64,000 bases of DNA from Pictodentalium vernedei (GCA_031216915.1 CM062297.1:361907704-361971703); one strand, 5' to 3'; counted from the first letter of the stretch, positions 43,972 to 56,833 are shown. Notes: a model not told the origin generated them from the sequence alone. Made by a program: numbers and translations.

Positions 43972-46663
43972 TGATGAATTGTTTTTAACTGTCTCACAGA
44001 AGTCTTTCATTGATGTTATGAGAACGGTGAGTATAGTAGTCTCAAATGACTCGGTTTGATAAAAAAATATTGCTTAGGTAAAAACCATCATTAACGGTGG
44101 AGTGGGTTAATGTCAATATCGTCGTCCAACAAGTTAATGACCGACAAAAGAAGTTATGTTTGTTTGACACATACCCACGTAGTGCTGTGGCTATTTGAAA
44201 ATGGTCCATTTTATCACAAATGTATCCAAAATATTGATGTCTGACAGCTTGTAGAGGGCTAACAAGTGCTAACAGGAATATTCATTCATGCAACTTCTAA
44301 TGTCACACCAAGAACCGCGAATGGCCATTTTTTCTTTAAAATCTACAAGATGTTTTCAGAGAAATCCAGGGAGAACACGAATTTTAAGCTTTTGGTGGGT
44401 ATCATTTTTTATCCAGCCCAAAATGGGTTAAGTGTTGTTTTTTGAATACTCTTATTACTTCCAAAAATAATTCTCAGTGAATTCTACTTCCACTTATTTT
44501 GATCTCTTCTCTCAAATTCGGGTGCTGTGGGTATGCAAACACAGCCCACTTTATCAAACTTTGATGTTTGAGAACCTGCATAGGGTTAACAAATGCTTCC
44601 AGGAATATTTTGTACATGCAATTTGTAATGTCACCCTAAGATCTGAGAATGGCCATTTTTTCTTGAAAATCTACGAGATGTTTTTTGAGAAATCCTCGGA
44701 TAACATGAATTTTTAACCTTTTGAGAGGAATCTTTCTGTAATCAGCCCTAAACGGGTTAATGCCTGGTTTTGTGAATACCTTCATTACATACAAAAATGA
44801 TCATCGGTGAATTCCACTTCCAATGAAGGGGGTTATGTTTATCTCGCAGGTACACATTTGGTGTTATGGTTGCCCAAGAACAGCCCCTTTTCTCCAAATG
44901 TCTATGCTTGGCAGCCTCTGGAGGGTTAACAAATGCTTAGCGAAATATTTTGTCCATGCAACTTGAACTGTCACTCCATGACCTGCGAAAGGTCAATTTT
45001 TCTTGAAATTTAGTTTTGAGAAATCCACAGAAAACTGGAATTTTAAGCTTTTAAGGGGTATATCTCTTTAACTAGTCAAAAATGGGTTAAGACCTCGATT
45101 TTTTAATACACTTACTACTTACATAAATGTTTCCCTGTCAGTTTTGCGTCCGGTAAAAGAAGTTATGCATCTCTGTTGCATTCCCATTTGATGTTGTTGG
45201 TGTCCAAATACAGACTATTTTTTTCAAAATGTTCACATTTAGCAGCCCATGGAGGGTTAAGAAATGCTTACCGGAATAATTTATCCTATCAACTGGTAAT
45301 GTGACACCAAGACCTATCAGTGGCCATTTTCTCTTGAAAACTCTACCAGATGTTTGTAAAGAAATCCAGGGAAAACATAAATTTTTAAGCTTTTGACGGG
45401 TATCACTATTGACAACCACAAAAGGGGTTAACGCTTGGTTTTTTGAATACTCTTATTACTTACAAAAATGGCCCTCAGTGAATTCCACTTCCAATAAAGG
45501 AGATTATGTTTATTTCTCAGGTACACATTGGGTGCTGTGCGTGTCTGAAAACAGCCCATTTCAACAAAATTACGATGCTCAGCAGCCTCTAGAGGGTTAA
45601 TAAACGCTCACCGGAATATTTTGCCCATGCAGCTTGTAATATCACACAAAGACCTGCGAGTAGTCAATTTTTCTTGAAAACCTACAGGATGTTTTTAGAA
45701 AAATCCACAGAAAATGGGAATTTTAAAATTTTAAGGGGTCTCTCTCTTTAACCTGTCCAAAATGAGTTAAGACTTCGACTTTTGAATACCCTTACTACTT
45801 ACAAAAATGTTTGCATATAGATTGTGCGCTCGATAAAGGAAGGCACTTTTCTTTGTGGCGTACCCATTGGGTGCTGTTGGCGTCCAAAAACAGCCCTTTT
45901 TATTACAATTTTGACTTTTAGCAGCCCATGGAGGGTTAACAAATGCTCACCGCAGTATTTTGTCCATGCAGCTTCTATTGTCACCCCAAGGCCTGGGAGT
46001 GACTAATTTTTCTTGAAAATCTACAAGACTGGTTTAGAGAAATCCACGAAAAACATGATTTTTTTATCTTTATGGGGGTATTGCTGTTTAACCAGTCCAA
46101 AACGGGTTAACGCTTGGTTTTTGGAACACCCTTATTACTTACAAAAATGATCCTCGGTGAATTCCACTTCCAATAAATGAAGTTATGTTTACCTCTCTGG
46201 TATCGTTTGGGTGATGTGCGGGTCTGAAACCGGCCCATTTCATCAAAATTTTGATGTTTGGCAGCCTGTGGAGGGTTACCATATGCATCGCCGAATATCT
46301 GGTATGTATCAAAGGTCGTGTCACAGGCAGGTCTAGAAATGATAAATGTTTAAAAAAAATCTACAAGACGTGTTTCGAGAAAGTGCCGATAAACCCCAAT
46401 TTTGGCAGTTTTTTGCCAATTCTGACGAAATAAGGGTTAAATCGAAAATTCCGCTTCGGTACATTTTTAGATTTTGTGCCCCTCTATGAGTGAGCAAAAT
46501 TTTGTGAAAATCGGTTTGAAAATGGCTTCTGAATCGTACGGACAAAATGTGTGGAAAAAAAAAAAAAAAAAAAAAAAACCCAAAAATAACTAGACTTTAT
46601 GATTCTGGAGAATCATGGCTTTTCCCGATGAGAATCCATGTTTTCTCATGACCCCACAGTGTC
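43972..46663 (+). repeat. Satellite unit 2
   Basis: 2692 bp. Line-by-line comparison with unit 3 shows only scattered single-base differences over nearly the whole length. Poly(A) of 24 at 46555-46578. Confidence 0.92.
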
Positions 46664-49248
46664 TGATGAATTGTTTTTAACTGTCTCACAGAAGTCTTTC
46701 ATTGATGTTATGAGAACGGTGAGTATAGTAGTCTCAAATGACTCGGTTTGATAAAAAAATATTGCTTAGGTAAAAACCATCATTAACGGTGGAGTGTGTT
46801 AATGTCAATATCGTCGTCCAACAAGTTAATGACCGACAAAAGAAGTTATGTTTGTTTGACACATACCCACGTAGTGCTGTGGCTATTTGAAAATGGTCCA
46901 TTTTATCACAAATGTATCCAAAATATTGATGTCTGACAGCTTGTAGAGGGCTAACAAGTGCTAACAGGAATATTCATTCATGCAACTTCTAATGTCACAC
47001 CAAGAACCACGAATGGCCATTTTTTCTTTAAAATCTACAAGATGTTTTCAGAGAAATCCAGGGAGAACACGAATTTTAAGCTTTTGATGGGTATCATTTT
47101 TTATCCAGCCCAAAATGGGTTAAGTGTTGTTTTTTGAATACTCTTATTACTTCCAAAAATAATTCTCAGTGAATTCTACTTCCACTTATTTTGATCTCTC
47201 CTCTCAAATTCGGGTGCTGTGGGTATGCAAACACAGCCCACTTTATCAAACTTTGATGTTTGAGAACCTGCATAGGGTTAACAAATGCTTCCAGGAATAT
47301 TTTGTACATGCAATTTGTAATGTCACACTAAGATCTGAGAATGGCCATTTTTTCTTGAAAATCTACGAGATGTTTTTTGAGAAATCCTCGGATAACATGA
47401 ATTTTTAACCTTTTGAGAGGAATCTTTCTGTAATCAGCCCTAAACGGGTTAATGCCTGGTTTTGTGAATACCTTCATTACATACAAAAATGATCATCGGT
47501 GAATTCCACTTCCAATGAAGGGGGTTATGTTTATCTCGCAGGTACACATTTGGTGTTATGGTTGCCCAAGAACAGCCCCTTTTCTCCAAATGTCTATGCT
47601 TGGCAGCCTCTGGAGGGTTAACAAATGCTTAGCGAAATATTTTGTCCATGCAACTTGAACTGTCACTCCATGACCTGCGAAAGGTCAATTTTTCTTGAAA
47701 TTTAGTTTTGAGAAATCCACAGAAAACTGGAATTTTAAGCTTTTAAGGGGTATATCTCTTTAACTAGTCAAAAATGGGTTAAGACCTCGATTTTTTAATA
47801 CACTTACTACTTACATAAATGTTTCCCTGTCAGTTTTGCGTCCGGTAAAAGAAGTTATGCATCTCTGTTGCATTCCCATTTGATGTTGTTGGTGTCCAAA
47901 TACAGACTATTTTTTTCAAAATGTTCACATTTAGCAGCCCATGGAGGGTTAAGAAATGCTTACCAGAATAATTTATCCTATCAACTGGTTATGTGACACC
48001 AAGACCTATCAGTGGCCATTTTCTCTTGAAAACTCTACCAGATGTTTGTAAAGAAATCCAGGGAAAACATAAATTTTTAAGCTTTTGACGGGTATCACTA
48101 TTGACAACCACAAAAGGGGTTAACGCTTGGTTTTTTGAATACTCTTATTACTTACAAAAATGGCCCTCAGTGAATTCCACTTCCAATAAAGGAGATTATG
48201 TTTATTTCTCAGGTACACATTGGGTGCTGTGCGTGTCTGAAAACAGCCCATTTCAACAAAATTACGATGCTCAGCAGCCTCTAGAGGGTTAATAAACGCT
48301 CACCGGAATATTTTGCCCATGCAGCTTGTAATATCACACAAAGACCTGCGAGTAGTCAATTTTTCTTGAAAACCTACAGGATGTTTTTAGAAAAATCCAC
48401 AGAAAATGGGAATTTTAAAATTTTAAGGGGTCTCTCTCTTTAACCTGTCCAAAATGAGCTAAGACTTCGACTTTTGAATACCCTTACTACTTACAAAAAT
48501 GTTTGCATATAGATTGTGCGCTCGATAAAGGAAGGCACTTTTCTTTGTGGCGTACCCATTGGGTGCTGTTGGCGTCCAAAAACAGCCCTTTTTATTACAA
48601 TTTTGACTTTTAGCAGCCCATGGAGGGTTAACAAATGCTCACCGCAGTATTTTGTCCATGCAGCTTCTATTGTCACCCCAAGGCCTGGGAGTGACTAATT
48701 TTTCTTGAAAATCTACAAGACTGGTTTAGAGAAATCCACGAAAAACATGATTTTTTTATCTTTATGGGGGTATTGCTGTTTAACCAGTCCAAAACGGGTT
48801 AACGCTTGGTTTTTTGAACACCCTTATTACTTACAAAAATGATCCTCGGTGAATTCCACTTCCAATAAATGAAGTTATGTTTACCTCTCTGGTATCGTTT
48901 GGGTGATGTGCGGGTCTGAAACCGGCCCATTTCATCAAAATTTTGATGTTTGGCAGCCTGTGGAGGGTTACCATATGCATCGCCGAATATCTGGTATGTA
49001 TCAAAGGTCGTGTCACAGGCAGGTCTAGAAATGATGAATGTTTAAAAAAAATCTACAAGACGTGTTTCGAGAAAGTTCCGATAAACCCCAATTTTGACAG
49101 TTTTTTGCCAATTCTAAGGAAATAAGGGTTAAATCGAAAATTCCGCTTCGGTACATTTTTAGATTTTGTGCCCCTCTATGCGTGTGCAAAATTTCGTGAA
49201 AATCGGTTCGAAAATGGCTTCTGAATCGTACGGACAAAATGTGTGGGG

Positions 49249-49289
<41 letters not shown>
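46664..49289 (+). repeat. Satellite unit 3 (terminal, ends at poly(A))
   Basis: Nearly identical to unit 2 until about 49030. It is then more diverged through the last 200 bp and stops in a 41-base A run (49249-49289), after which the array sequence does not resume. Confidence 0.92.
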
Positions 49290-49291
<2 letters not shown>

Positions 49292-51154
49292 AAATAATAA
49301 TCCGTACAAAAACAATAGTCTTTTCCAGAGGGAAAAGCCTAATAATCCGTAGAAAAACAATGAATGTATAACCCATTTATTCTGAAGTTCTGGGCAAACA
49401 TATATACGAGAAGGGTTATTTGAAGTGGAAGTTTATTGTTTAGGAAAAGAAAATATGTATTTCAGCTATTTTATTTATTATAAAACTGGTCGAAAAACGC
49501 AATAAAATCACACAAGAGTAACAAAACGTAAAGGAGTTTAAATCTTGTACGATATAATATAATTATTTAACTTTTTCCCCCATTTGCACGGTATTTAATT
49601 GTTATGAACATTTTCAGTTAATCAACGCTAAGGAGTAGGAAGGTTCGGTATGTCACCGCGAATTATCCTCTCAGTTTTATAAAGCATAAATTAGGTGCGA
49701 TTGGAAATTATGACAAGGAATATACAGGAAGGCTTATTTTATCAGAATGTTTTTAACTTTTGGATCCTGTATCACAATTTATATACAAATCTCTTTTTCG
49801 AGCAAGCTTTTTTCAACTTTTGGGGGAATATTATTTTTTTTAAATACGTTTTTAGTGTATCAAGTGAGTCTGTATAAAGATAGGTGACTGAAAGTTTGCA
49901 CAGCATGTTGTGAACACAAAGGATTGCCATAAACTGCTTACACGGCTTAATGTCGGAGAAGAGATTTCAATTAACAAAGGCGCCATGCATTTTAATGAGA
50001 TGCTTTTTGTAAAACTTTTTGTATCTTTTTATCATTCAAACTTTTAAAAAATACATAAAAAAGAAAAGACAGAAAAAAGTCTTAAATATATAACTGTGGA
50101 AATCTCTACGGAAATAATCTCTTGTTCAAGTTAAACAGTGAATGTGGGTGATCGAGAGATGAAAAATAAAAAAAATAATAATAACTGCTCAGCAACTACT
50201 GAAACGTGTAAATCGATCATCCCAAATTACTTCAAATAACGTAAATATACACTTTGTAAATCTATTTTTTTTATTAATTTCCCCTATAATTAATGAAAAA
50301 AGAAGTTTTCGTCCTGTTAGGATTCGTCGTGTTGGGATCGTCGTGTTGGGATATTTTACCCGTTCGTCTTGTTGGAATTCGTCTTGTTGGGATGCCGCCA
50401 AAGGAATCTGATTGTGATAGAGAACAAATTAAACATGTATCGTACTTTGAGTGCAACAGGCGCCACATGCAATGCAGAAGCATTGCAGATGGCGCCTTTT
50501 GCATTCAAAATTTTAACTTAGTATTACATGGCTCTTGTAAGTATTTTAGTTGCAAAAACCCCACAAATGATACAAATATAGATAATAAATAAAGCAATAA
50601 ATAAATAAACTCAAAAAAACTATTATTAACGTTTACGAAATAATTTCATAATTATTATTTACTCACTGTTTATTCACTCAAAAAAATCTGTAGTAGCAAA
50701 TAATTGATTATATTTCAGAAGGCTAATGAAAACGACCATTTAGGTTAAAAAAGATTAAGTAAGAAAGAAATGTTTTTTATAACAATTATATTAAATGGAT
50801 ACACTGTTAACTCAGTTGGCCATAACAAAGCCGGCCATCATTAAACCTGTTAACTTTGATAACCTGGCAGGTGTAAAATCTGTCTGGACAGTATGATCAG
50901 ACAGCGATTTTATAGAAAATGACGCACTGAAATAATAAACCGCGAAGCATTTGAGACCAACCAAAATTAGACTCTTGGTGTCAAATTTTGGGGCCAAATG
51001 TTGTATTTTTGTCGCTAAATGATTTTTTAGCACAACTGGCATCATTGGTACCCGACATAGTGAACACTTATTCTTTCACGTAGCTAATTTCTCATATGAA
51101 GTTTTAAAACTTGACTATTACACGTGAAATGTAAACAAAAACGAAATTTATTGT
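49290..51154. other. AT-rich stretch without recognised gene
   Basis: Contains a local minisatellite (50310-50400) with TCGTCTTGTTGG(A/G)AT(T/G)-type units, and a hairpin GGCGCCA/TGGCGCC pair at 50460-50497. Minus-strand frame 50812-51045 (77 codons) has no recognised domain. Confidence 0.45.
50310..50400. repeat. Minisatellite, TTCGTCxTGTTGGGAT units
   Basis: Five to six imperfect copies, including GGATTCGTCGTGTTGGGAT and TCGTCTTGTTGGAATTCG. Confidence 0.7.
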
Positions 51155-51412
51155 CTGACAAGCTTGAAAATAAGCAGTCTGTCATGTTCAGAATGAGGTT
51201 CCATGAGGGTGAATTTGCTGATGCTATCCCATACAGTGGGCTAGAATCCCCCAATTTATCCTTTGGGTACCTCTCTCCGTTTAGACCCGAGATTTTGATT
51301 CAAATTGAGGTTCACAGTGGCTGAATTTGGTACTGCTACCCTGCACAGCACCAAATTCACCCTCTGAGGCCCTCATTCTGCAAATGACAGTCTGCTTATT
51401 TCCAGGATTGAT
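51155..51412. mobile_element. Palindromic MITE, family D, second copy
   Basis: Inverted ends GAAAATAAGCAGTCTGTCAT and CAAATGACAGTCTGCTTATTTC. Interior blocks shared with 33792-34052 include GATGCTATCCCATACAGTGG and TTTGGGTACCTCTC. Confidence 0.65.
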
Positions 51413-51649
51413 GTTTGAGTGTTCGGCACAAAAGCACCCGAGTTTTTTTATTCCGCGAATGTAACATTTTCACTCCGTAAAACTGCGTACGCCAGTGACG
51501 TGACACTAGCCTCATTTGAGATAGACATGGCACAGATGTAGAATGGTTGAGATTCTCGTGTTCCGACATTCCAGTATTGATGAACATAAAATAGCGGTAT
51601 TGAAAATTTGTTTGTAGTAATAGAACAAAATGTGTAATTAATTAAATAA

Positions 51650-51688
51650 TTAATTAATTAATTAATTAATTAATTAATTAATTAATAA
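51650..51688. repeat. TTAA/TTAATT microsatellite
   Basis: An uninterrupted AATT-repeat run next to the SINE tail. Confidence 0.8.
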
Positions 51689-52057
51689 TTTATTTATTTA
51701 TTTATTTAATTATTTATTTGGGTTTAACGACACTGTCAACATTCAGGGTCATCTCGTGTCAGATAGTGTTACGAGTAAAGGAAGCCGGAGTACCCAAAGA
51801 GAACCACCGAGCATCGACGACCAGCTGTCAGACGCCCTAACGTGCTACCTCCACACCAGCAAGGTTAGAATTGGTTAAACACAAGTGCACATCGACGTAC
51901 AGTTCGCACTAGTGCACAGCACCTTCGCGCCCCCACGTGCGTAATCTGGATTAAGTGCCTTGCCCAAGGACATAGCGCAGTTATCCCTGTAGGGAATCGA
52001 AGAGTGGACCTTTCGGTTTGTAGTCCAATGCCGTAACCACTGAGCCACCACGCACTA
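51689..52057 (-). mobile_element. tRNA-headed SINE, full length
   Basis: On the minus strand the head has A box TGGCTCAGTGG and B-box-region CACTCTTCGATTCCC. It then runs into the common body (CTTGGGCAAGGCACTTAATC, GTCGATGTGCAC, GGTACTCCGGCTTCC) and the tail GTTAAACCCAAATAAATAA. The A box matches the Pol III consensus well. It is the best-preserved tRNA-headed copy here. Confidence 0.88.
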
Positions 52058-52492
52058 TGGAATAAAAATAAATACCGCCATAACTTCTCTGGTATCTATT
52101 CAAGTTATTATCGTAACATGTGCTCCTTAACGTTTGGAATTTAGTGATCAATTTTGAATTCCTGTTAATGAAAGAATGGCTGATGATCTTCCTGAGTACT
52201 TATCCGTGACATTTAACACCATCACCACGATTTGTTTTCCTTGCTGCCTTCGAACGTCAACGTATCCAGCTCATTACTCGGATCCGACAACTTAATTACT
52301 CTAGCATCTCCTATGTCTTGATTCTATAAATTTAACCCTCCCTATACTACAGCTCACTTCAGTAGTCAAGTACACAAAGTGTTCAAATGACTTAATATTA
52401 AACGACACTCAAAAGAAGATCATTTAGTATTTCAACTTGTATCTGTAGCTTCTGTGATGCGGGGTATCAAAGTAGAGTAGGTAACCAGATTG
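52058..52492. other. Stretch without recognised feature
   Basis: No gene or repeat was recognised. Confidence 0.4.
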
Positions 52493-52500
52493 CATAATAC

Positions 52501-53220
52501 TAGAGATGGGCGGTATTGGAATTTTGAGTTCGGTATCGGTTTCGGTATTTTTGTGTGGGCATACCGCGGTATCGGTTCGGTATTCGGTATGTGACTTCAG
52601 ATTCACTGATAGTACCAAAGGGGAATCCATGTCCGAAAAAATACAGAATAAGTTGTTCTTGTATCATTCTATCACAGTGCTACACATGCCATTGTTGATG
52701 GGCTCAACATTGTCAATCTTTTGTCAACACAGATCATATCTACAGTAATTTGGTGACTCGTTCTAAATACGCCTTAACTTTTCAAGCTCACTTAAGGCGT
52801 CTGTAATCATAGAATGTGTGTCCTGAAGATGTCATCTTTAGGTGGGCCTGATGACAGTAGTAAAATTATCTGGTCAGTGATTTCTAGCCAAGTCTTGGCT
52901 GCCTGTTAAGGCAGCCAAGACTTGGCTAGAAATCACTGCTAAGCAACTGGACATGTACAGGTCGTAGACTATTGATAATTTAGTACAACTGCCCTGGTCC
53001 TTAAGGCTTAACAAAACTGAAAAATAAAATAGTCACTTCTTTCATGAAAATGAACACTTCATCTGCTTTCAGTCCTCATCAAGGCCTTATAAATAGGGAA
53101 TGCATAGGGGAAATTGAAAATACCGTTGGTTTCGGTATTCAAAGATTGGGTCGGTTCGGTTTTTCGGTGTCCCCATGATATCGGTATCGGTTCGGTTTTT
53201 CGGTATATTGCCCATCTCTA
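52501..53220. mobile_element. hAT-like non-autonomous element, 720 bp
   Basis: A perfect 8-bp direct repeat CATAATAC lies immediately outside (52493-52500 and 53221-53228). Termini are TAGAGATGGGCGG and, inverted, TAGAGATGGGCAA. Both subterminal regions (about 52510-52590 and 53118-53210) are iterated CGGTATCGGTTCGGT. A near-perfect palindrome (AGTGATTTCTAGCCAAGTCT with complement) lies at 52875-52938. Eight-base target duplications with short termini and subterminal iterations are characteristic of the hAT superfamily. There is no transposase inside. Confidence 0.85.
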
Positions 53221-53249
53221 CATAATACTCTAGCAATAATGATGTCTTA

Positions 53250-53440
53250 TTTTCTCTTTCTTTAAGATTTTCAATTTTTGTTTCCAAAACACAGTGTATG
53301 ACGTCTCGTTGGGACTTGCTCGTTCCGGCAATGACGGATCATAAGCTATGTTTTCGGCGCGAAGAAATTTAAATTTTTAAATTATTCGGGTGAACAATTT
53401 GCAAGTTTCGTCTGTAATAGGTGTTGGGCAAAGTTTTAAA
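53250..53440. mobile_element. Family-A MITE relic
   Basis: TTTTTGTTTCCAAAACACAG.GTATGACGTCTCGTTGG...GGATCATAAGCTATGTTTTCGG is the decayed hairpin core, and the right end GTGTTGGGCAAAG corresponds to the usual terminus. Confidence 0.5.
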
Positions 53441-54479
53441 AATTCCTCTGGATAGACAAATGTGTGATTGTTGGTGTGTTGGCCACAAAAAAAACACATG
53501 CAAAACGCTAATGAAAAAGCAAACACCGAAAATACACCTCAGCTGCATCACGTGAATTATAGAAGTAGTGGGAAAACAAATTAGTTAATTGCCACAAAAC
53601 CCACAAATCAACAAAACAGTCTGCAGTTAACATCGAACTCAATTTTGCAATTATGAATTCCTTCACTTAATAATACCATATAACGGAAATGGCCATCGTG
53701 GGAATATGAAAAAAACACGCATCGTGCTATTTCTCTCAGAGCGAAACAAGTACAATACGAAATGTATTGCCTCCGTAGTTTTGTTAGATAAAAGACGACC
53801 TGTGCACACGATGTAGCAATGAAAAAGACAGGTGTTGTTATGTTCTACATAAACCATTTTCAACCATGAAATGATAATTTTTATTAGCGTTTAATATTTT
53901 CCCGGTTTTCTATACGGTACCGGGGACGGTAATGAAATTACACTCAGAATCGGGAACCGGGAACCGGCAAATGTCCCGGATAATACCGAGTAAATTTACT
54001 AGATTAACAAAACGCATTTATTTACGTCAAAATGAACATATAATCTGCCATCTCATTACGTAAAAGTTCAATCCCTAAGGGAAGTGTGAAACCCCAAACT
54101 CGCTTCCAGCTCATCTTTATTTTCAGAATCGCTAGTTTTATAGCCACTAACTCCCTCTTTGCTGCCCCACCAGTGTCCTCTGCTTGGAGCAGAGGAGACT
54201 GGCGACGGCATTGAAGAAGGAAGAAGAATTAGTGCTTTCGTTTAAACAGTGATAATTCAACTCGTTTACACCATGTTCCTGTGACTGAATTATGGATCTG
54301 CTGATCTTCAAATAACAGGGCTGTGTTTTTTTGTATATTCTCATTATAACATTCAATCACAATTTTTGTAATTATAGTTTCTCCGTGTTCACACGCGACT
54401 TTCGTGTACCGTGTAGTTTTGCTATTGGTTGACATTGTCAATTTTTGCTATCCTTTCGGTTATTTTTTTGGAGTTAGGT
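53441..54479. other. Stretch without recognised feature
   Basis: Short frames only, no domain. Base composition is AT-rich until the change at about 54,480. Confidence 0.4.
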
Positions 54480-54824
54480 GTCACGTGGGGGCTGTTCTGG
54501 TAGGATATATTCCCTCCCTTGAGGGTGGAGTTTCTGCTTTCTGGGTCTCTTTTGGCTGTCTGGGTTCTGTTGTGTTCCTACCGGGCCTTTATTTCCTGCC
54601 ACCTTCCTCTTGTAGTTGGCGGTGTTCTACTTCTTTCTTCTGTTGGGTTCACCTTCCATTCTACTTCTCTCTCCTCTGCTATCCCCAGGACTGTTCCTTG
54701 TGGGCAATGCCTTTTGCCGAAGCATGTGGATGATTTCCATGCCTCACGTTCCACATGGAATGGGTGTTCTTCTGATTGACCCAGTGGGCTCTGTGGGACT
54801 TGGTCGTCTACCTTTTGGGCTTCC

Positions 54825-56821
54825 GTGAACCGTGTGGTGCGTTCTCGTGACCGTTCCTCCTGCTCCCGCGGGAAAGGGGAACTTTGTCTTTCGGGGCCTC
54901 CCACGTCTGGTGAGAGTTCTGCCCCCTCCGTGGGGGATGTGCAGTCTTTTCCTGAAGTGGATACTGCGGGAGCTGTTGAATTATCCGGTAAAGAGACCCC
55001 TGGTTCCAGGACGGTTCTCCCTCTCCAGTCGACATCCGAGGCTGTCACTAAGGTTGTGACTCCTCCCTTGGAGCCGAGCTCGGTTGCTCTCTCCACCTTT
55101 CCACCGGTTTCAACAGCTTCCGACTTATCTGCTGCCGCTGCTACTCCGTCTGCATCGTTGCAGCTGGCCTCGGCTTATCCCTGCGGGGTTCTGCAGGGAT
55201 GTCTGGTAATTTGGACGTGGGGTATCGGCCTCAGCCGTGCCTGACTTTAACTCGGCGAAGTCGGAAGGGGCAGCCGGCCGAGACCTCTGCTGTGTGTGGT
55301 CTCTCAGCCGTCGAGCCCAGCAGGTTTTTCATTGGATTCAGATGTACATGGTGGGGTCACCATGGACTCCTTTGCGTTCCCGTCCACGCACTCTGGTCCT
55401 TCGGCCAGCTTTGTAGGACCGATGCATTTTGTGCAGCCTGGACTTTCGGTCCCTCAGAGGTCCGAGGCGACTCTCCTGAGTTCCCGCACTTCAGATCCTC
55501 GGGGTATTTCATACCCCTATAAGCATCTGCATTCAAATGTTTCGACTGCCACCCGTCGCCCTGCGTTAGGTGTTCTAGAGGATCGTGACCCTTCGCTGGC
55601 TGAGAGGGTCAGGAGCGAAGCCACTTCGCCGGGCCGTTCCCACGTCGAACCGGCTGATACGGGCCGTGAGCTTAAGAAGGCCCTACCCTTGCTCACGCAG
55701 GTTCTTTCCAAGAGCCGTCCCGTTGCCTCCAGCGAGGCTTTTAGTGGCTTCCAGGCGCCCCCTTGAGGCGGTGCTTCACGAGATTGGAAGCAGACCGCTT
55801 TCTGATCCCCCTGGTGTTCCTACACCGTGGGAGGCATCGGCTGGTTTACTATTTGTCTTCCGACTCGGAGGATGGGTCAGACATACCTGACGTCGAGAGC
55901 CAGCAGTCTTCTAACTTGGGGGCAGCTCTTGACTTTGTGTTCGAGTTCCTTCGAACTCAAACCGTCAGACCAGCCGGAGGTTTCAGCCAGGCCGTGATCA
56001 TCGGTCGCGCGCCTACAGCCTGTGGAGCAACCTGCTTCTGGGTGCCTTCGACCGTATCGGTCGGTATAAGTGGTTGAAGCTTTTGCAGCATTGGACTCTA
56101 AGCTTCGTTCTTCACCAGGGCTGATACCTTTTTGCCTCCAGTGCGTTATCGTTCCTACGATTCCGCCAATCGGTCGGTCGGCCAGACTTTGGTGGTCTTG
56201 GATCAGGACTCCTCCTCCCTCGGGCTTTCAAAACCCAAGTCCGTTATTCCTATGGCGACTCTGGAGTCCCTGTTGGGCTTATCGTGAGAGATGCTAGACA
56301 TGCTTTCTCTTTTGAATCACGTCGTCTCAACCTTGGCTGCTTATCTGCCTCCAGATAAGTTTGACGACGTACAGGTTCCTTTGCGTGTGATCTCCAAGCC
56401 GCTCATGCATCATACACATACACATGCCTGTAACACGGCTAACTTGGAATTAGTTCGCCGGGACGCTGTGTTGGACACAAGTCGTTCTCTTCCTGGAGGG
56501 CAGCGCGCTGTTCTTCGATCCGCTTCTTTGGTGGGCCCCGACTATTCCATGGCTCCGTGGCAACGGTCTGACGTCCTGCGTCATTTCAAAGGTCAGCTAC
56601 TGCTTCGCCAGCTTGATCAGCCTTCTGTCGGATGCCGGGGCTGTTCTAAACCTAACAAATGCACTTCTGCTTCCCCTGTGAAGTCAAGGGCTGATCCTTC
56701 TGCTACCGCTTCTTACTCACGTGGTACGGGTAAGCGTCGGCAGACCAGAGGGAGGTCTCAGGATCCTTCATCTAGCAGAGGAGGTGGTTTCTCCTCTCAC
56801 GGGCCTCGCCGGGACTCGTGA
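54825..56821 (+). pseudogene. DIRS gag-like region
   Basis: Ser/Pro/Thr-rich low-complexity N-terminal part in pieces (54825-55244 and 55296-55766 share one frame; 55763-56077 and 56291-56821 share another). The C-terminal piece includes LLNHVVSTLAAYLPPDKF and RRDAVLDTSRSLPGGQRAVL, which resembles the conserved C-terminal block of DIRS gag proteins (an RRDALL-type motif followed by a basic tail). The basic tail SYSRGTGKRRQTRGRSQD would suit nucleic-acid binding. At least one frameshift and one stop interrupt it. The start codon is not certain. Confidence 0.65.
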
Positions 56822-56833
56822 TGGTCCTCACCT

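Larger units (their letters stand above)
41245..49289 (+). repeat. Higher-order satellite: three ~2.7-kb units of ~330-340-bp monomers
   Basis: The landmark TGATGAATTGTTTTTAACTG starts at 41245, 43972 and 46664, giving unit lengths of 2727 and 2692 bp. Inside each unit the block (T/A)GAGGGTTAACAAATGCT recurs about every 327-342 bp (in unit 2 at about 44253, 44583, 44925, 45254, 45594, 45935 and 46274). It is followed each time by TTTTGTCCATGCAACTT, GGCCATTTTTTCTTGAAAATC, CAGCCC.AAA.GGGTTAA, CTTACAAAAATGATC and GGTGAATTCCACTTCCAATAAA. Each unit ends in a distinct segment with CGGACAAAATGTGTGG and a poly(A) run. Repeated short open frames (for example 44477-44716 and 47169-47408) are satellite translations and not genes. 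Confidence 0.95.

Noticed and set aside
44477..48292. Repeated 60-79-codon frames at a 2692-bp offset, resembling a duplicated gene family
   Set aside because: Each lies within satellite monomers, has no domain, and recurs only because the satellite unit recurs.
49025..49376. Minus-strand frames with poly-Phe
   Set aside because: Translations of the 41-base A run at the satellite end.
52510..53210. CGGTAT iterations as a simple satellite
   Set aside because: They lie in matched inverted positions inside an element with exact 8-bp target duplications, so they are subterminal repeats of a hAT-like transposon.
54578..55096. 172-codon minus-strand frame
   Set aside because: Shadow of the GC-rich DIRS gag region on the other strand. 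No domain was recognised.
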